In this document: piece by piece, positions 1 to 7,530 of the stretch
Layout of the letters: each line of letters begins with the position of its first letter
Numbering within the stretch: position 1 is the first letter of the stretch
NCBI GenBank assembly: GCA_900553115.1
Contig: USCF01000044.1
Coordinates: forward strand, 1 to 7,833
Source of the DNA: an uncultured Alphaproteobacteria bacterium
Lineage (GTDB): Bacteria; Pseudomonadota; Alphaproteobacteria; RF32; CAG-239
Direction: 5' to 3'
DNA: 7,833 nt
Translations under genes and position numbers: made by a program
The notes under the pieces: model-generated
What the model was told of the DNA's origin: nothing
What the model saw: only the letters and a program-made list of their open reading frames with translations
Database searches by the model: none

Positions 1-336
1 ATCAGATAATTCTCCGCATGAACCCGTAATGGCTAAATCATCAATGGTATAGCCGGTATAATCGGTGGCTGCATAATCAACGGTGTAGCAAAACACTTTT
101 TCGGCATTGTCAATGTTTTTTGCTGACGAAGCAGGAATACGGCTTGAAATGAATGCTGAAAGCACTTTTCCATTTGGTTCGTTTTTGTCTTTTGTGTTTT
201 CAAGGCTGTTTGCTGTGTCTGATGCAAAAAGATCGCCGCTTTCATCTGTGTCGCCAAAAATATCATCGGCCGCGTTAGCAGTGTGTGATAAACTGCCGAA
301 TAATATTGAAAAAGCTAAAAAAAACAATGTTTTCAT
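1..336 (-). CDS. Hypothetical secreted protein, N-terminal part (cut by window edge)
   Basis: The reading frame is open for 112 codons from ATG at 336 down to base 1 with no stop, so the 3' end lies outside the window. An AGGAGA ribosome binding site (342-347) sits 5 nt before the ATG, which makes the start convincing. The first 22 or so residues look like a Sec signal peptide: MKTL, then a hydrophobic core (FFLAFSILFG), then a likely signal peptidase I site after HTANA. There is no lipobox cysteine. The mature part opens with a low-complexity Asp/Ser/Thr-rich acidic stretch (residues 23-53). From about residue 58 the sequence is more ordered, with SSRIPASSAKNI, then FCYTVDY, repeated aromatic-plus-Thr steps (DYTGYT) and GSCGEL. 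Cys83 and Cys107 could form a disulphide in the periplasm. I do not recognise the family and assign no function. The gene is divergent from mraY and so not part of the division operon. Confidence 0.8.
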   Translation of the reverse strand, partial: MKTLFFLAFSILFGSLSHTANAADDIFGDTDESGDLFASDTANSLENTKDKNEPNGKVLSAFISSRIPASSAKNIDNAEKVFCYTVDYAATDYTGYTIDDLAITGSCGELSD

Positions 337-472
337 CTTATTCTCCTAATTTTTAAACTAAGGTTATCAACATAATAGTAAAATTCTCGTAAATTTAAAT
401 GAAAATTATTTTCTTTTTAAGACTTATTTTAGATATTGACGCTAAACTCAAACAAATTTTAGGAGATGGAAA
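337..472. promoter_or_regulatory. Divergent intergenic region between secreted-protein gene and mraY
   Basis: These 136 bp are strongly AT-rich and separate two start codons facing away from each other, so promoters for both directions must lie here or overlap the gene starts. The mraY ribosome binding site (AGGAG, 461-465) and that of the leftward gene (342-347) are clear. A TTGACG hexamer lies at 436-441 on the + strand, but nothing like a -10 box follows at 16-18 nt, and it is only about 30 nt from the mraY start. I therefore cannot assign a promoter with confidence. No terminator-like hairpin is visible. Confidence 0.4.
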
Positions 473-1519
473 ATGTTTGCTTTTATTTATTCTGATTGGT
501 CTGTGGCTTTTAGAGCAGAGCTTGCGTTTGCGCTGTCTTTGCTGCTAAGTTTGTTGTGCGGCGCTCCGCTGATTGCCTTGCTGCATAAGCACCAAAAAAC
601 CGGACAGCCAATACGTTCTGACGGGCCGCAATCGCATCTGAAAACCAAGAAAGGTACGCCGACTATGGGGGGATTATTGATTCTTGGCAGCTCGATTCTT
701 TCAATATTGCTGTTTGCAAATATCTCCTATCACTTTGTTTGGGTTAGCTTGTTGATTCTTCTAATATATGGTGCTACCGGATTCGTTGATGATTACTGGA
801 AGGTTAAGCGCCAAAATTCCAACGCTATGACCGCCAGAATGAAACTGTTTTTTCAATTTTTAACGGCGCTCGTGGCGGCAAGCATTATTACGGCGGCAAC
901 TCCTAAGGATTTGAATACTACTTTGTTCTTTCCTTATTTTAAGGAGCTGTGCCTAAATCTTTCTTGGCTATATATTCCTTTTGCGGTAGTGGTTATTTCC
1001 GGAACTTCAAATGCGGTTAATCTTAGCGATGGATTAGATGGATTGGCGTCTGGCTTGCTGATTGTTTCCTTTATGGTGTTTATGGCTGTGGCGTATTATT
1101 GCGGATTGCCGAATGCTGCTGATTTTAATATGCTCTATATTCCTCGCTGCGGTGAAATGTCTGTTGTGTGCGCGGCGCTTATAGGCTCTTGCTTGGGATT
1201 TTTATATTTTAACAAGCCTAAGGCTAAAGTGTTTATGGGCGATACCGGCTCATTGGCTCTGGGGGCAATTTTGGGTGCTGTCGCAGTGATGACCAAGCAT
1301 GAAATTCTTTTGGCTATTGTTGGCGGTGTGTTTGTGATGGAAACCGTGTCGGTGATGATACAAGTGATTTACTTTAAAAAGACTGGCAAAAGATTTTTCC
1401 GTATGGCGCCTCTGCATCATCATTTTGAACAATTAGGTTGGTCAGAAAAAAAAGTTGTTTTAAGCTTTTGGCTGGCGGCTGTTGTTTTGGCACTTATTGG
1501 CTCTTTGGCTTTTTTATAA
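473..1519 (+). CDS. mraY: Phospho-N-acetylmuramoyl-pentapeptide-transferase (MraY, lipid I synthesis)
   Basis: MraY transfers phospho-MurNAc-pentapeptide from UDP to undecaprenyl phosphate on the inner face of the cytoplasmic membrane, making lipid I. The 348-residue protein is close to the usual length of about 360 and is almost entirely hydrophobic segments joined by short polar loops, as expected for ten membrane helices. Family motifs appear in order: KKGTPTMGG (about 59-67), VDDYWK with the Mg-binding Asp pair at 106-107, NAVNLSDGLDG (180-190), KVFMGDTGSLALG with Asp257, and MAPLHHHFE (His315-317). All key catalytic positions are present. ATG at 473 has AGGAG 7 nt upstream; an ATG at 466 is in another frame. 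The next gene starts 5-11 nt after the stop, indicating co-transcription with ftsW. murF normally precedes mraY and murD normally follows it; neither is here, so mraY is the first gene of this operon. Confidence 0.97.
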   Translation: MFAFIYSDWSVAFRAELAFALSLLLSLLCGAPLIALLHKHQKTGQPIRSDGPQSHLKTKKGTPTMGGLLILGSSILSILLFANISYHFVWVSLLILLIYGATGFVDDYWKVKRQNSNAMTARMKLFFQFLTALVAASIITAATPKDLNTTLFFPYFKELCLNLSWLYIPFAVVVISGTSNAVNLSDGLDGLASGLLIVSFMVFMAVAYYCGLPNAADFNMLYIPRCGEMSVVCAALIGSCLGFLYFNKPKAKVFMGDTGSLALGAILGAVAVMTKHEILLAIVGGVFVMETVSVMIQVIYFKKTGKRFFRMAPLHHHFEQLGWSEKKVVLSFWLAAVVLALIGSLAFL

Positions 1520-1530
1520 GGTGAATGGAA

Positions 1531-2661
1531 ATGGTGAATTTTTCGCGTCAAAGTCATAATGCTGTTGTAAAATGGTTGTGGACGGTTGATAAAGTAACAT
1601 TGTTTGTTTCATTGGCGCTGCTGATAATCGGTATAATTCTTGATGTGACGGCGAGTCCGGCTGTGGCGCGTAAAATTCATCTTGATGATTTTGCTTTGGT
1701 GCGCAAACAAGCGCAATTCGCGGTTTTGGCAATAGGAATTATTTTGGGTATGTCTTTGTTTAGTTTGAAAACTATCCGCCGTATTTCTATTGTTGGGTTT
1801 TTGGTGCTATTATTTTTGCTGGCTTTGACTTTGCCGTTTGGTGTAGAAATTAAAGGCGCTCGGCGCTGGCTCTATTTGTTTGGTTTTTCTTTGCAGCCTT
1901 CCGAATTAATGAAACCTATTTTTATTGTGTTGACGGCTTGGCTGTTGGAAAGAGGAAAAAAGCTAGATTATTTTCAAGGACAAGTGTTTGCCATTGCCGC
2001 TTATTTATCTGTTGTCGGTTTATTGCTGCTGCAGCCCGACATCGGAATGACTTTGCTAATTACTGCGGTTTTTGGATTGCAGCTGTTTTTAGCTGGTTTA
2101 CCATGGTTTATTGTCGGGGCAGGGGTTATCGGCGGAATTATGTCTTTGTTCTTGCTTTATTTTACCTATCCGCACTTTAGAGCCCGTGTTGATCAATTTT
2201 TGTATGGCAGTGATGAAACAAGCTTCCAAATCAACCAAGCCATGGCTGCTTTTCAAAACGGCAATCTTGTTGGTAAAGGCCCCGGAGAAGGTACGGTTAA
2301 ATTAACAATTCCAGATGCGCATACCGACTTTGTTTTTGCTGTTGCCGGAGAAGAATATGGGGTTTGGCTTTGTCTGGTTATTATCTTGCTGTTTTCGATT
2401 ATTGTTATTCGAACTCTGAAACTTTCGATGAAAGAAAGCAATTTATTTGTGATGTATGCCGAAGTTGGACTCGCGGCCTCATTAGGAGTGCAGGCTTTTG
2501 TTAATATGGCGTCTTCGCTGCATATTATTCCGACCAAAGGTATGACGCTGCCGTTTATTTCGTACGGTGGCTCTTCATTACTGGGAACAGCGTTGGAAGT
2601 GGGTATGCTGCTGGCTATAACGCGTAAAAACACGGCGTCGGAAGATAAGGATATGTACTGA
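1531..2661 (+). CDS. ftsW: Peptidoglycan glycosyltransferase FtsW (SEDS family)
   Basis: FtsW is the septal SEDS-family polymerase that links lipid II into glycan strands together with the transpeptidase FtsI; it was earlier proposed as a lipid II flippase. The protein has many hydrophobic segments and the SEDS signatures in order (numbering from ATG 1525): GARRW (111-115), LQPSELMKP (123-131), LLQPDIGMT (168-175), the extracytoplasmic loop motif IPDAHTDFVFAVAGEE, whose Asp268 matches the essential SEDS aspartate, and PTKGMTLPFISYGGSS (336-351). The motif set fits FtsW, and the division-gene context favours FtsW over RodA. Two in-frame ATGs are possible, 1525 and 1531. I prefer 1531 because AAGGTGA (1518-1524) sits 6 nt before it but directly abuts 1525; the difference is two residues. 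The TGA stop overlaps the murB ATG by one base (TGATG), suggesting translational coupling. murD before it and murG/murC after it are missing. Confidence 0.96.
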   Translation: MVNFSRQSHNAVVKWLWTVDKVTLFVSLALLIIGIILDVTASPAVARKIHLDDFALVRKQAQFAVLAIGIILGMSLFSLKTIRRISIVGFLVLLFLLALTLPFGVEIKGARRWLYLFGFSLQPSELMKPIFIVLTAWLLERGKKLDYFQGQVFAIAAYLSVVGLLLLQPDIGMTLLITAVFGLQLFLAGLPWFIVGAGVIGGIMSLFLLYFTYPHFRARVDQFLYGSDETSFQINQAMAAFQNGNLVGKGPGEGTVKLTIPDAHTDFVFAVAGEEYGVWLCLVIILLFSIIVIRTLKLSMKESNLFVMYAEVGLAASLGVQAFVNMASSLHIIPTKGMTLPFISYGGSSLLGTALEVGMLLAITRKNTASEDKDMY

Positions 2662-3572
2662 TGACTGAAATTTTGCAAAATTTACCTCAAGTTCGCGGCG
2701 AATATAAAATAAATGAGCCTCTGAAAAAATATACATGGCTAAATGTCGGCGGCAATGCAGATGTTATGTTTTTTCCAAAAGACGAGGAAGATTTGCAAAG
2801 TTTTTTAAAGCAGAATGCTTTTCATTTGCCGATTTTTGTTTTGGGCAGCGGTTCAAATATTTTGGTTCGTGACGGAGGAATATCCGGAGTTGTGGTCAAA
2901 CTTAGCTCGCCGTATTTTGCCGGTTGGCAGCTGAAAGATGATATTTTAACAGTTGGCTGCGGTTTGAAAAACGCGGCTCTGAAAAAAATATTGCTTGAAA
3001 ACGAAATCGGCGGTTTGGAGTTTATCTGTTCAATTCCTGGGAGTATCGGCGGTTTGGTACGCTCTAATGCCGGATGTTTTGGTTCTGATTTGGCAAAAGT
3101 TTTACTTAAAGCAAAAGTTATTGATGGTAAAGGAAATATTTTTGAAGTGGACGCTAAAGATTTTCATTTTGCCTATCGTCATAGTGATTTCCCTGCGGAT
3201 TGGATTCTTTTGCAGCTGTTTTTAAAAACAGAAAAGTCATCGGCAGAAAATATTAAAAGCTTAATCGAGCAAAATGCTGCTTATCGCAAAGAACATCAGC
3301 CTCAAAATGTTCGCACGGCCGGCTCTACATTCAAAAATCCAGAAAACGGTAGGGCTTGGGAATTGATAAAAAAAGTCGGCGGCTGTGAGCTAAAAATCGG
3401 CGGTGCTCATTTTTCTCCGCAGCATTGTAACTTTATGATTAATGACGGTTCGGCTTCGGCTGCTGATTTGGAGCGGCTGGGAACTGAAGTGCAAAAACGG
3501 GTTAAAGAGCAGACAGGCGTTGACTTACAATGGGAAGTCAAGGTAATAGGCAGAAAAAATGGAAACGACTAA
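2661..3572 (+). CDS. murB: UDP-N-acetylenolpyruvoylglucosamine reductase (MurB)
   Basis: MurB is the cytoplasmic FAD enzyme that reduces UDP-GlcNAc-enolpyruvate to UDP-MurNAc with NADPH. The FAD-binding half shows LGSGSNILVRDGG (61-73) and IPGSIGGLVRSNAGCFG (125-141). Tyr172-Arg173 in the AYRHSDF segment match the conserved substrate-contacting YR. The C-terminal domain has AGSTFKNP with the proton-donating Ser222, then GGCELKIGGAHFS and FMINDGSASAADL, and ends with WEVKVIG, where Glu292 is the conserved acidic residue. The length of 303 aa is normal. AAGGA (2647-2651), 9 nt before the ATG and inside ftsW, supports the start, and the ATG overlaps the ftsW stop. murG and murC usually stand between ftsW and murB, and ddl after it; here murB runs directly into ftsQ with a 14 nt overlap. 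Confidence 0.97.
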   Translation: MTEILQNLPQVRGEYKINEPLKKYTWLNVGGNADVMFFPKDEEDLQSFLKQNAFHLPIFVLGSGSNILVRDGGISGVVVKLSSPYFAGWQLKDDILTVGCGLKNAALKKILLENEIGGLEFICSIPGSIGGLVRSNAGCFGSDLAKVLLKAKVIDGKGNIFEVDAKDFHFAYRHSDFPADWILLQLFLKTEKSSAENIKSLIEQNAAYRKEHQPQNVRTAGSTFKNPENGRAWELIKKVGGCELKIGGAHFSPQHCNFMINDGSASAADLERLGTEVQKRVKEQTGVDLQWEVKVIGRKNGND

Positions 3573-4362
3573 TAACAAAATATATGCGCCTGCATTGTGG
3601 CCGTATCGTCTGTTGGGAAATTTGCTTCTTATTGGCGGAATATGGCTGATTACTTTCGGCGTTATCACTATTCGCCATAATTTGGTTAGCAAGCATATCG
3701 ATTCGCTTATGACTGAACTGTATAATAAAACGGCGACTGTCGGTTGGGGACTTGATGATGTTACGCTTGAAGGGCGCAACAAAACATCTAAAGATGATGT
3801 GCTTAGAGTTATTGGTTTGAAAAGAGGCGATAATATTTTAGAAATAGATTTAAACGCAGTTTGCGAAAAGGTAAAAACATTGCCATGGGTGCGTGATGCC
3901 AGCGTTAGCCGCCGCTATTTTCCAAACATTATTCATATTAGTATCAGAGAAAAGAAAGTTAAATCTATTTGGCAATATAAAAATGAATTTTATCCGATTG
4001 ATGAAGACGGTAAGATTATTGAAACAGAATATGTGCTGCAAAAAAATATTCTGCAGATTGTAGGAGAAGATGCGCCGGAGCATATTAATGCTTTGCTGAA
4101 AATAATTGAAAAAGACAAGGATTTGTTTTCTCGGGTTAAAGTAGCTAACTTTATTTCCAAACGTCGCTGGAATCTGACTTTTGACGATGTGTTGAGTGGA
4201 ATTACTGTCAAACTTCCGGAAGATGATGTGGAAGAGGCTTGGAAAAAATTAGTTAAATTAGATAAAACACGTGGTATTCTTAAACGTAAATTAACTTTCA
4301 TTGATTTAAGATTAAAGAATAAGGTTATTGTAAAAATCAGTAACAAAGATGCTAACCCGTAA
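3559..4362 (+). CDS. ftsQ: Cell division protein FtsQ
   Basis: FtsQ is a bitopic inner-membrane protein that connects early and late division proteins through its periplasmic domain, forming a complex with FtsB and FtsL. The 267-residue protein has a short cytoplasmic N-terminus, one membrane segment (about 17-38, LLGNLLLIGGIWLITFGVIT), a POTRA domain (about 65-133) with VTLEGRNKTSKDDVL, GDNILEIDL and LPWVRDASVSRRYFP, then the FtsQ beta domain with EFYPIDEDGKII (143-154), KRRWNLTFDDVLSGITVKLP (201-220) and FIDLRLKNKVIVK near the end. Order and spacing match the family. The start overlaps the last 14 nt of murB. The ribosome binding site is weak (AGG at 3548-3550, 8 nt before the ATG), so translation may depend on coupling to murB. 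ddl, usually just upstream, is absent. Confidence 0.93.
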   Translation: METTNNKIYAPALWPYRLLGNLLLIGGIWLITFGVITIRHNLVSKHIDSLMTELYNKTATVGWGLDDVTLEGRNKTSKDDVLRVIGLKRGDNILEIDLNAVCEKVKTLPWVRDASVSRRYFPNIIHISIREKKVKSIWQYKNEFYPIDEDGKIIETEYVLQKNILQIVGEDAPEHINALLKIIEKDKDLFSRVKVANFISKRRWNLTFDDVLSGITVKLPEDDVEEAWKKLVKLDKTRGILKRKLTFIDLRLKNKVIVKISNKDANP

Positions 4363-4386
4363 TTGAAAGTTTGAGGAAAGTTTATC

Positions 4387-5625
4387 GTGAATCGTTCCAC
4401 TATTGCCGCTTTGGATATTGGATCTTCAAAAGTTTGCTGTCTGATTGCTCATATAGGCAAAGACAAAAAGATTAATATTGTCAGTTACGGATATAATGCG
4501 TCAAAGGGAATTAAAAACGGCGTTATCACTGATATCAATCAAGCAACTTTATCGGTTTGCAATGCCGTGGAAGCTGCCGAACAAATGGCTGGCGAACGCA
4601 TAGAAAGCGTTATTCTGAATGTTTCTGGTGATAAAACTTGCAGCCGCCTGCGTAGCGAGTCTATCTCGTTGAAAAAAAATCGCCCGATTAGCGAAGCCGA
4701 TATTATTAAAGTTAGAGAGCGCGTTTTAAGCAAGGTCAATGTTGAAAATAATGAACTGATACATTGCTTGCCTGTCGGCTATAAAATTGACGGCAATGAA
4801 GATGTCAAAGATCCAATGAATATTTATGGTGAAGAACTTTCAGCCGGAATTTTGCTTGGTATGTATCCGCATGTGCTTTATAAAAATTTGGCTTCTGTGG
4901 TTGAGGCGGCGCATTTGGATATTGAAAATAAAGTGCTTTCAGCGTATGCGTCAGGTATGGCTTGTTTGGTAGAAGACGAGCGAGAATACGGCTCTACCAT
5001 TATTGACATCGGCGGCGGTACTACCAGTATTGCCACTTTCAAAAACGGAGTGCCGGTAGCTTTTTCTACTTTGCCGGTTGGCGGAATAAATATCACTAAA
5101 GACATCACGCAAGGTTTGACGACTTCTTTTGCTCATGCTGAAGATTTGAAAAATCGTCACGGCTGCGCTTTTTTAGTCAGCCATGATGATTATGAAAATA
5201 TCAATGTGTATCCGCTTGGTGAAGAAGATGATAGCTCAATCAGACAAATGCATCGCTCTGATTTGATAAAAATTATTGCTCCGCGTGTGGAAGAAATATT
5301 TGAAATGGTGGCGCGCAAATTGGCGCAGCAAGGATTGCAGAATCATCAAAACCACCGTGTTGTTTTAACCGGCGGCTGCAGTCAGCTTCCGGGGATACGC
5401 GACGTTGCCGCCTATATCTTGGATAAGCAGGTTCGTTTAGGCGGACCGCGCAATATTCAAGGGATACCGGAAATCATTAATAATCCAACTTTTTCAACCG
5501 CTTTGGGGCTTTTATATTTAGCTACTACAAATGCTGAGCGTAAACCGAAAAAAATTGTAAATCGTCCGGTGGGCGAGGGCGGTTGCCTAACAAAAATTTT
5601 TAATTGGATACGTCAAAATTCTTAA
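4387..5625 (+). CDS. ftsA: Cell division protein FtsA (actin-like membrane anchor of FtsZ)
   Basis: FtsA is a cytoplasmic actin-family ATP-binding protein that polymerises and tethers FtsZ to the membrane. At 412 aa it is near the usual 410-440. Visible elements are the phosphate-1 loop ALDIGSSKVCCLIA (8-21), the FtsA-specific 1C region (roughly 85-165), the phosphate-2 loop TIIDIGGGTTSIATF (204-218), the PVGG segment (230-233) and the adenosine motif VVLTGGCSQLPGI (325-337). The C-terminus, GGCLTKIFNWIRQNS (398-412), is a short amphipathic helix after a charged flexible stretch, as expected for the membrane-targeting sequence. The start is GTG at 4387, with GAGGA (4373-4377) 9 nt upstream; the translation begins MNRSTIAALDIGSS, matching the family N-terminus. 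It lies 24 nt after ftsQ and 77 nt before ftsZ. Confidence 0.97.
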   Translation: MNRSTIAALDIGSSKVCCLIAHIGKDKKINIVSYGYNASKGIKNGVITDINQATLSVCNAVEAAEQMAGERIESVILNVSGDKTCSRLRSESISLKKNRPISEADIIKVRERVLSKVNVENNELIHCLPVGYKIDGNEDVKDPMNIYGEELSAGILLGMYPHVLYKNLASVVEAAHLDIENKVLSAYASGMACLVEDEREYGSTIIDIGGGTTSIATFKNGVPVAFSTLPVGGINITKDITQGLTTSFAHAEDLKNRHGCAFLVSHDDYENINVYPLGEEDDSSIRQMHRSDLIKIIAPRVEEIFEMVARKLAQQGLQNHQNHRVVLTGGCSQLPGIRDVAAYILDKQVRLGGPRNIQGIPEIINNPTFSTALGLLYLATTNAERKPKKIVNRPVGEGGCLTKIFNWIRQNS

Positions 5626-5702
5626 AATAGTAACAAAAACTTAATCTATTTCAGTTATTTTATATTAAAATTAGTAAAACTGTCTAACTGGGAGAATGAT
5701 AG
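5626..5702 (+). promoter_or_regulatory. AT-rich ftsA-ftsZ spacer with ftsZ ribosome binding site and possible promoter
   Basis: This 77 bp gap is the longest inside the gene run and is very AT-rich, unlike the overlapping junctions upstream. It contains TATATT at 5661-5666, a plausible -10 box, but no good -35 at the matching distance (ACTTAA-like sequence only). Arms CAGTT (5652-5656) and AACTG (5678-5682) form a weak inverted repeat. The ribosome binding site GGGAG (5690-5694) lies 8 nt before the ftsZ ATG. A dedicated ftsZ promoter in this position is common in bacteria, but here it is only inferred. Confidence 0.35.
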
Positions 5703-7361
5703 ATGTCAATAAAATTGGGTGTTGCCGATACCACAGTATCACATTTAAAACCGCGCATTGCCGTTATTGGTGTTGGCGGCGGCGGCGGAAATGCCGTAAA
5801 CAATATGATTGCTAAAAATCTGGAAGGCGTTGATTTTGTGGTGGCTAATACCGATGCTCAAGCATTAGCGCATTCTTCTTCTAGCCGTAAAATTCAATTG
5901 GGTTTGGAAATAACTCAAGGTTTGGGAGCTGGTGCTCGTCCGGAAATCGGTAAAATTGCCGCTGAGGAAGCAAAAGAAGAAATTGCCCGCGAGCTTGAAG
6001 GTGTAAATATGGTGTTTATTACTGCCGGCATGGGCGGCGGCACGGGCTCTGGTGCTGCTCCTGTTGTAGCGCATATTGCTAAGGAAAAAGGTATTTTGAC
6101 CGTTGGCGTTGTGACCAAGCCTTTTACTTTTGAAGGTCGTAAACGTATGGAAACCGCCGAAAGTGCTTTAGCTAATTTTACCAGTGAAGTAGACAGCATA
6201 ATTGTTATTCCTAATCAAAATCTGTTCCGTATTGCCGACAAAAAAACCACTTTGGCTGAAGCTTTTTTGATGGCTGATGATGTTTTGTATTCCGGCGTGC
6301 GTTCTATCACAGACTTAATGATGATGCCGGGGCTGATTAACCTTGATTTTGCCGATGTTAAAAACATTATGCAAGATAAGGGTAAAGCGATTATGGGAAC
6401 CGGTGAAGCCGAGGGCGAAAATCGCGCTCAAGAAGCTGCTAAACAGGCTTTGTCAAATCCGCTTTTGGACGATTGCACAATGCATGGCGCTAAAGGTGTG
6501 CTGATTAACATCACCGGCGGCGATGACATCACTTTGATGGAAATTGACGAAGCTGCATCTATCATCAAAGAAGAAGTTGATGATAATGCAAATATTATCT
6601 TTGGTTCCAGCTATGACGAAAATTTAGCCGGAAAAATTCGTGTTTCCATTGTTGTAACAGGTATTAACGACGGAAAACCGCAGCCGGAAGCCTTGCCGCG
6701 TACCAAAGAGCCGTCTTTGATTGATCAAAGTTATGATGATACAGCCTTTGTTCCAACTGTTGAGGTAAATGAAACAGAGGTAGAAGAACCTGTATCTTTG
6801 GATTTTAATGACAGTGTTTTAACAGAAACCGAAACACCTGTTGAAGAAATTACAGAACCAACACCGGAAAGCGCTTCCTTGGATAATGATTTCTCTTCAT
6901 TGGACAAGTCCGACGAGTTGCCGGAAGTTCCTCAGGCCTCTGCTTTGTTCAGCGCTATTATGAATAGTTCTGCCAATAAAGCCGAAGATGAAGAAACTAG
7001 TAATAATGAATTTAGTGCTGTAGCGCCGAAAGATGATGATTTCTTCTCCAGTGTAACTCCAATTCAAAATGTTGTGGAAACTGAAGAAGAGCCGGTTTTG
7101 TTCCAAAATCACGATTCTGATATCTTTAAAGATAGCAAGCCGGCAGCGCCTGCTCTGGACGAACGCCAAGCAGATGAATCCGAAGACGATGTAAAACCTA
7201 CATTTATTGAACGCGTTATCGGTATCCGCAGCCGCAAGAAAAAAGAAGAAAGCGATGATTTGCCGGAAAATATTGTTAAATTCTCGGCAGATGAAAACAA
7301 CGATGTTCCGGAACTTTCTGGAGATGAGTTGGATATTCCATCATTCTTGCGTCGCAAGTAA
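5703..7361 (+). CDS. ftsZ: Cell division protein FtsZ with long acidic linker
   Basis: FtsZ is the tubulin-like GTPase that forms the cytokinetic ring. The GTPase core (about 15-325) shows [15 protein letters not shown] (21-35), the tubulin signature GGGTGSG (111-117), [10 protein letters not shown] (139-148), [14 protein letters not shown] (175-188) and the T7 loop NLDFADVK (213-220) with catalytic Asp215 and Asp218. After residue 325 comes an intrinsically disordered, Glu/Asp/Ser/Pro-rich linker of about 215 residues, interrupted near 500-514 by a hydrophobic-basic island ([14 protein letters not shown]). It ends in [12 protein letters not shown], the conserved peptide that binds FtsA and other partners. 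The total of 552 aa is much longer than the roughly 380-residue E. coli type and fits the long-linker FtsZ proteins of alphaproteobacteria. ATG 5703 has GGGAG 8 nt upstream; an ATG at 5696 is out of frame. The gene is the last of the run and is followed by a hairpin terminator. lpxC, a frequent downstream neighbour, is absent. Confidence 0.98.
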   Translation: MSIKLGVADTTVSHLKPRIAVIGVGGGGGNAVNNMIAKNLEGVDFVVANTDAQALAHSSSSRKIQLGLEITQGLGAGARPEIGKIAAEEAKEEIARELEGVNMVFITAGMGGGTGSGAAPVVAHIAKEKGILTVGVVTKPFTFEGRKRMETAESALANFTSEVDSIIVIPNQNLFRIADKKTTLAEAFLMADDVLYSGVRSITDLMMMPGLINLDFADVKNIMQDKGKAIMGTGEAEGENRAQEAAKQALSNPLLDDCTMHGAKGVLINITGGDDITLMEIDEAASIIKEEVDDNANIIFGSSYDENLAGKIRVSIVVTGINDGKPQPEALPRTKEPSLIDQSYDDTAFVPTVEVNETEVEEPVSLDFNDSVLTETETPVEEITEPTPESASLDNDFSSLDKSDELPEVPQASALFSAIMNSSANKAEDEETSNNEFSAVAPKDDDFFSSVTPIQNVVETEEEPVLFQNHDSDIFKDSKPAAPALDERQADESEDDVKPTFIERVIGIRSRKKKEESDDLPENIVKFSADENNDVPELSGDELDIPSFLRRK

Positions 7362-7379
7362 ACTTTTAAAAAACATAAG

Positions 7380-7411
7380 AACTCCGCCCGATGCAAGTCT
7401 GGCGGAGTTTT
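7380..7411 (+). terminator. Intrinsic terminator of the division-gene operon
   Basis: A perfect 9 bp stem, AACTCCGCC (7380-7388) with GGCGGAGTT (7401-7409), encloses a 12 nt loop and begins 18 nt after the ftsZ stop. The T-run is short (TTTT, interrupted by G at 7412), so efficiency may be moderate. An A-rich stretch precedes the stem on the + strand. Placement and orientation fit the 3' end of the ftsZ transcript. Confidence 0.8.
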
Positions 7412-7460
7412 GATATATGCGGCAATCGGCATTCTTGCGTCTGCCTTTCGTTTGCGGTCA

Positions 7461-7478
7461 AACTCACATCTGTGAGTT
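7461..7478. repeat. 18 bp palindrome inside repeat copy 1
   Basis: AACTCACA (7461-7468) and TGTGAGTT (7471-7478) are perfect inverted arms around TC. As RNA this gives a 7 bp stem with a four-base loop; flanking GCG (7454-7456) and CGC (7481-7483) could extend it through an internal loop. The same palindrome is unchanged in copy 2. It could be a structured RNA element or a binding site for a dimeric protein; the sequence does not decide. Confidence 0.75.
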
Positions 7479-7508
7479 CTCGCCCTCGCTGCACGGCACT
7501 AATAAAAC

Positions 7509-7530
7509 AAAAAAGGTCTCAAAAGAGACC
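7509..7530 (-). terminator. Leftward terminator in repeat copy 1
   Basis: The core hairpin is GGTCTC (7515-7520), loop AAAA, GAGACC (7525-7530). On the - strand it is followed by six T (complement of 7509-7514) and then GTTTTATT, the form of an intrinsic terminator. On the + strand the hairpin is followed by TGAAAC, so it should work only leftward. No gene precedes it on the - strand between it and the tRNA, so it is either a backup for tRNA read-through or a leftover from duplication. Confidence 0.6.

Noticed and set aside
107..349. 80-codon + strand open frame
   Set aside because: It is antisense to the secreted-protein gene, which has the signal peptide, ribosome binding site and a coherent frame; no ribosome binding site supports the + frame.
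436..441. TTGACG as a -35 box for mraY
   Set aside because: No -10-like hexamer lies 16-18 nt downstream, and a start there would fall at or beyond the mraY ribosome binding site.
2253..2678. 141-codon - strand open frame
   Set aside because: It is a shadow of the conserved 3' half of ftsW, with no start signal or family features.
7342..7353. CATTCTTGCGTC at the end of ftsZ also occurs in both repeats (7430-7441, 7621-7632)
   Set aside because: In ftsZ it encodes part of the conserved SFLRR tail, flanking bases do not match, and a 12-base coincidence is plausible in a window this size.
7109..7432. 107-codon - strand open frame across the ftsZ end and terminator
   Set aside because: It is antisense to the ftsZ linker and runs through a hairpin terminator; its composition merely mirrors the linker codons.
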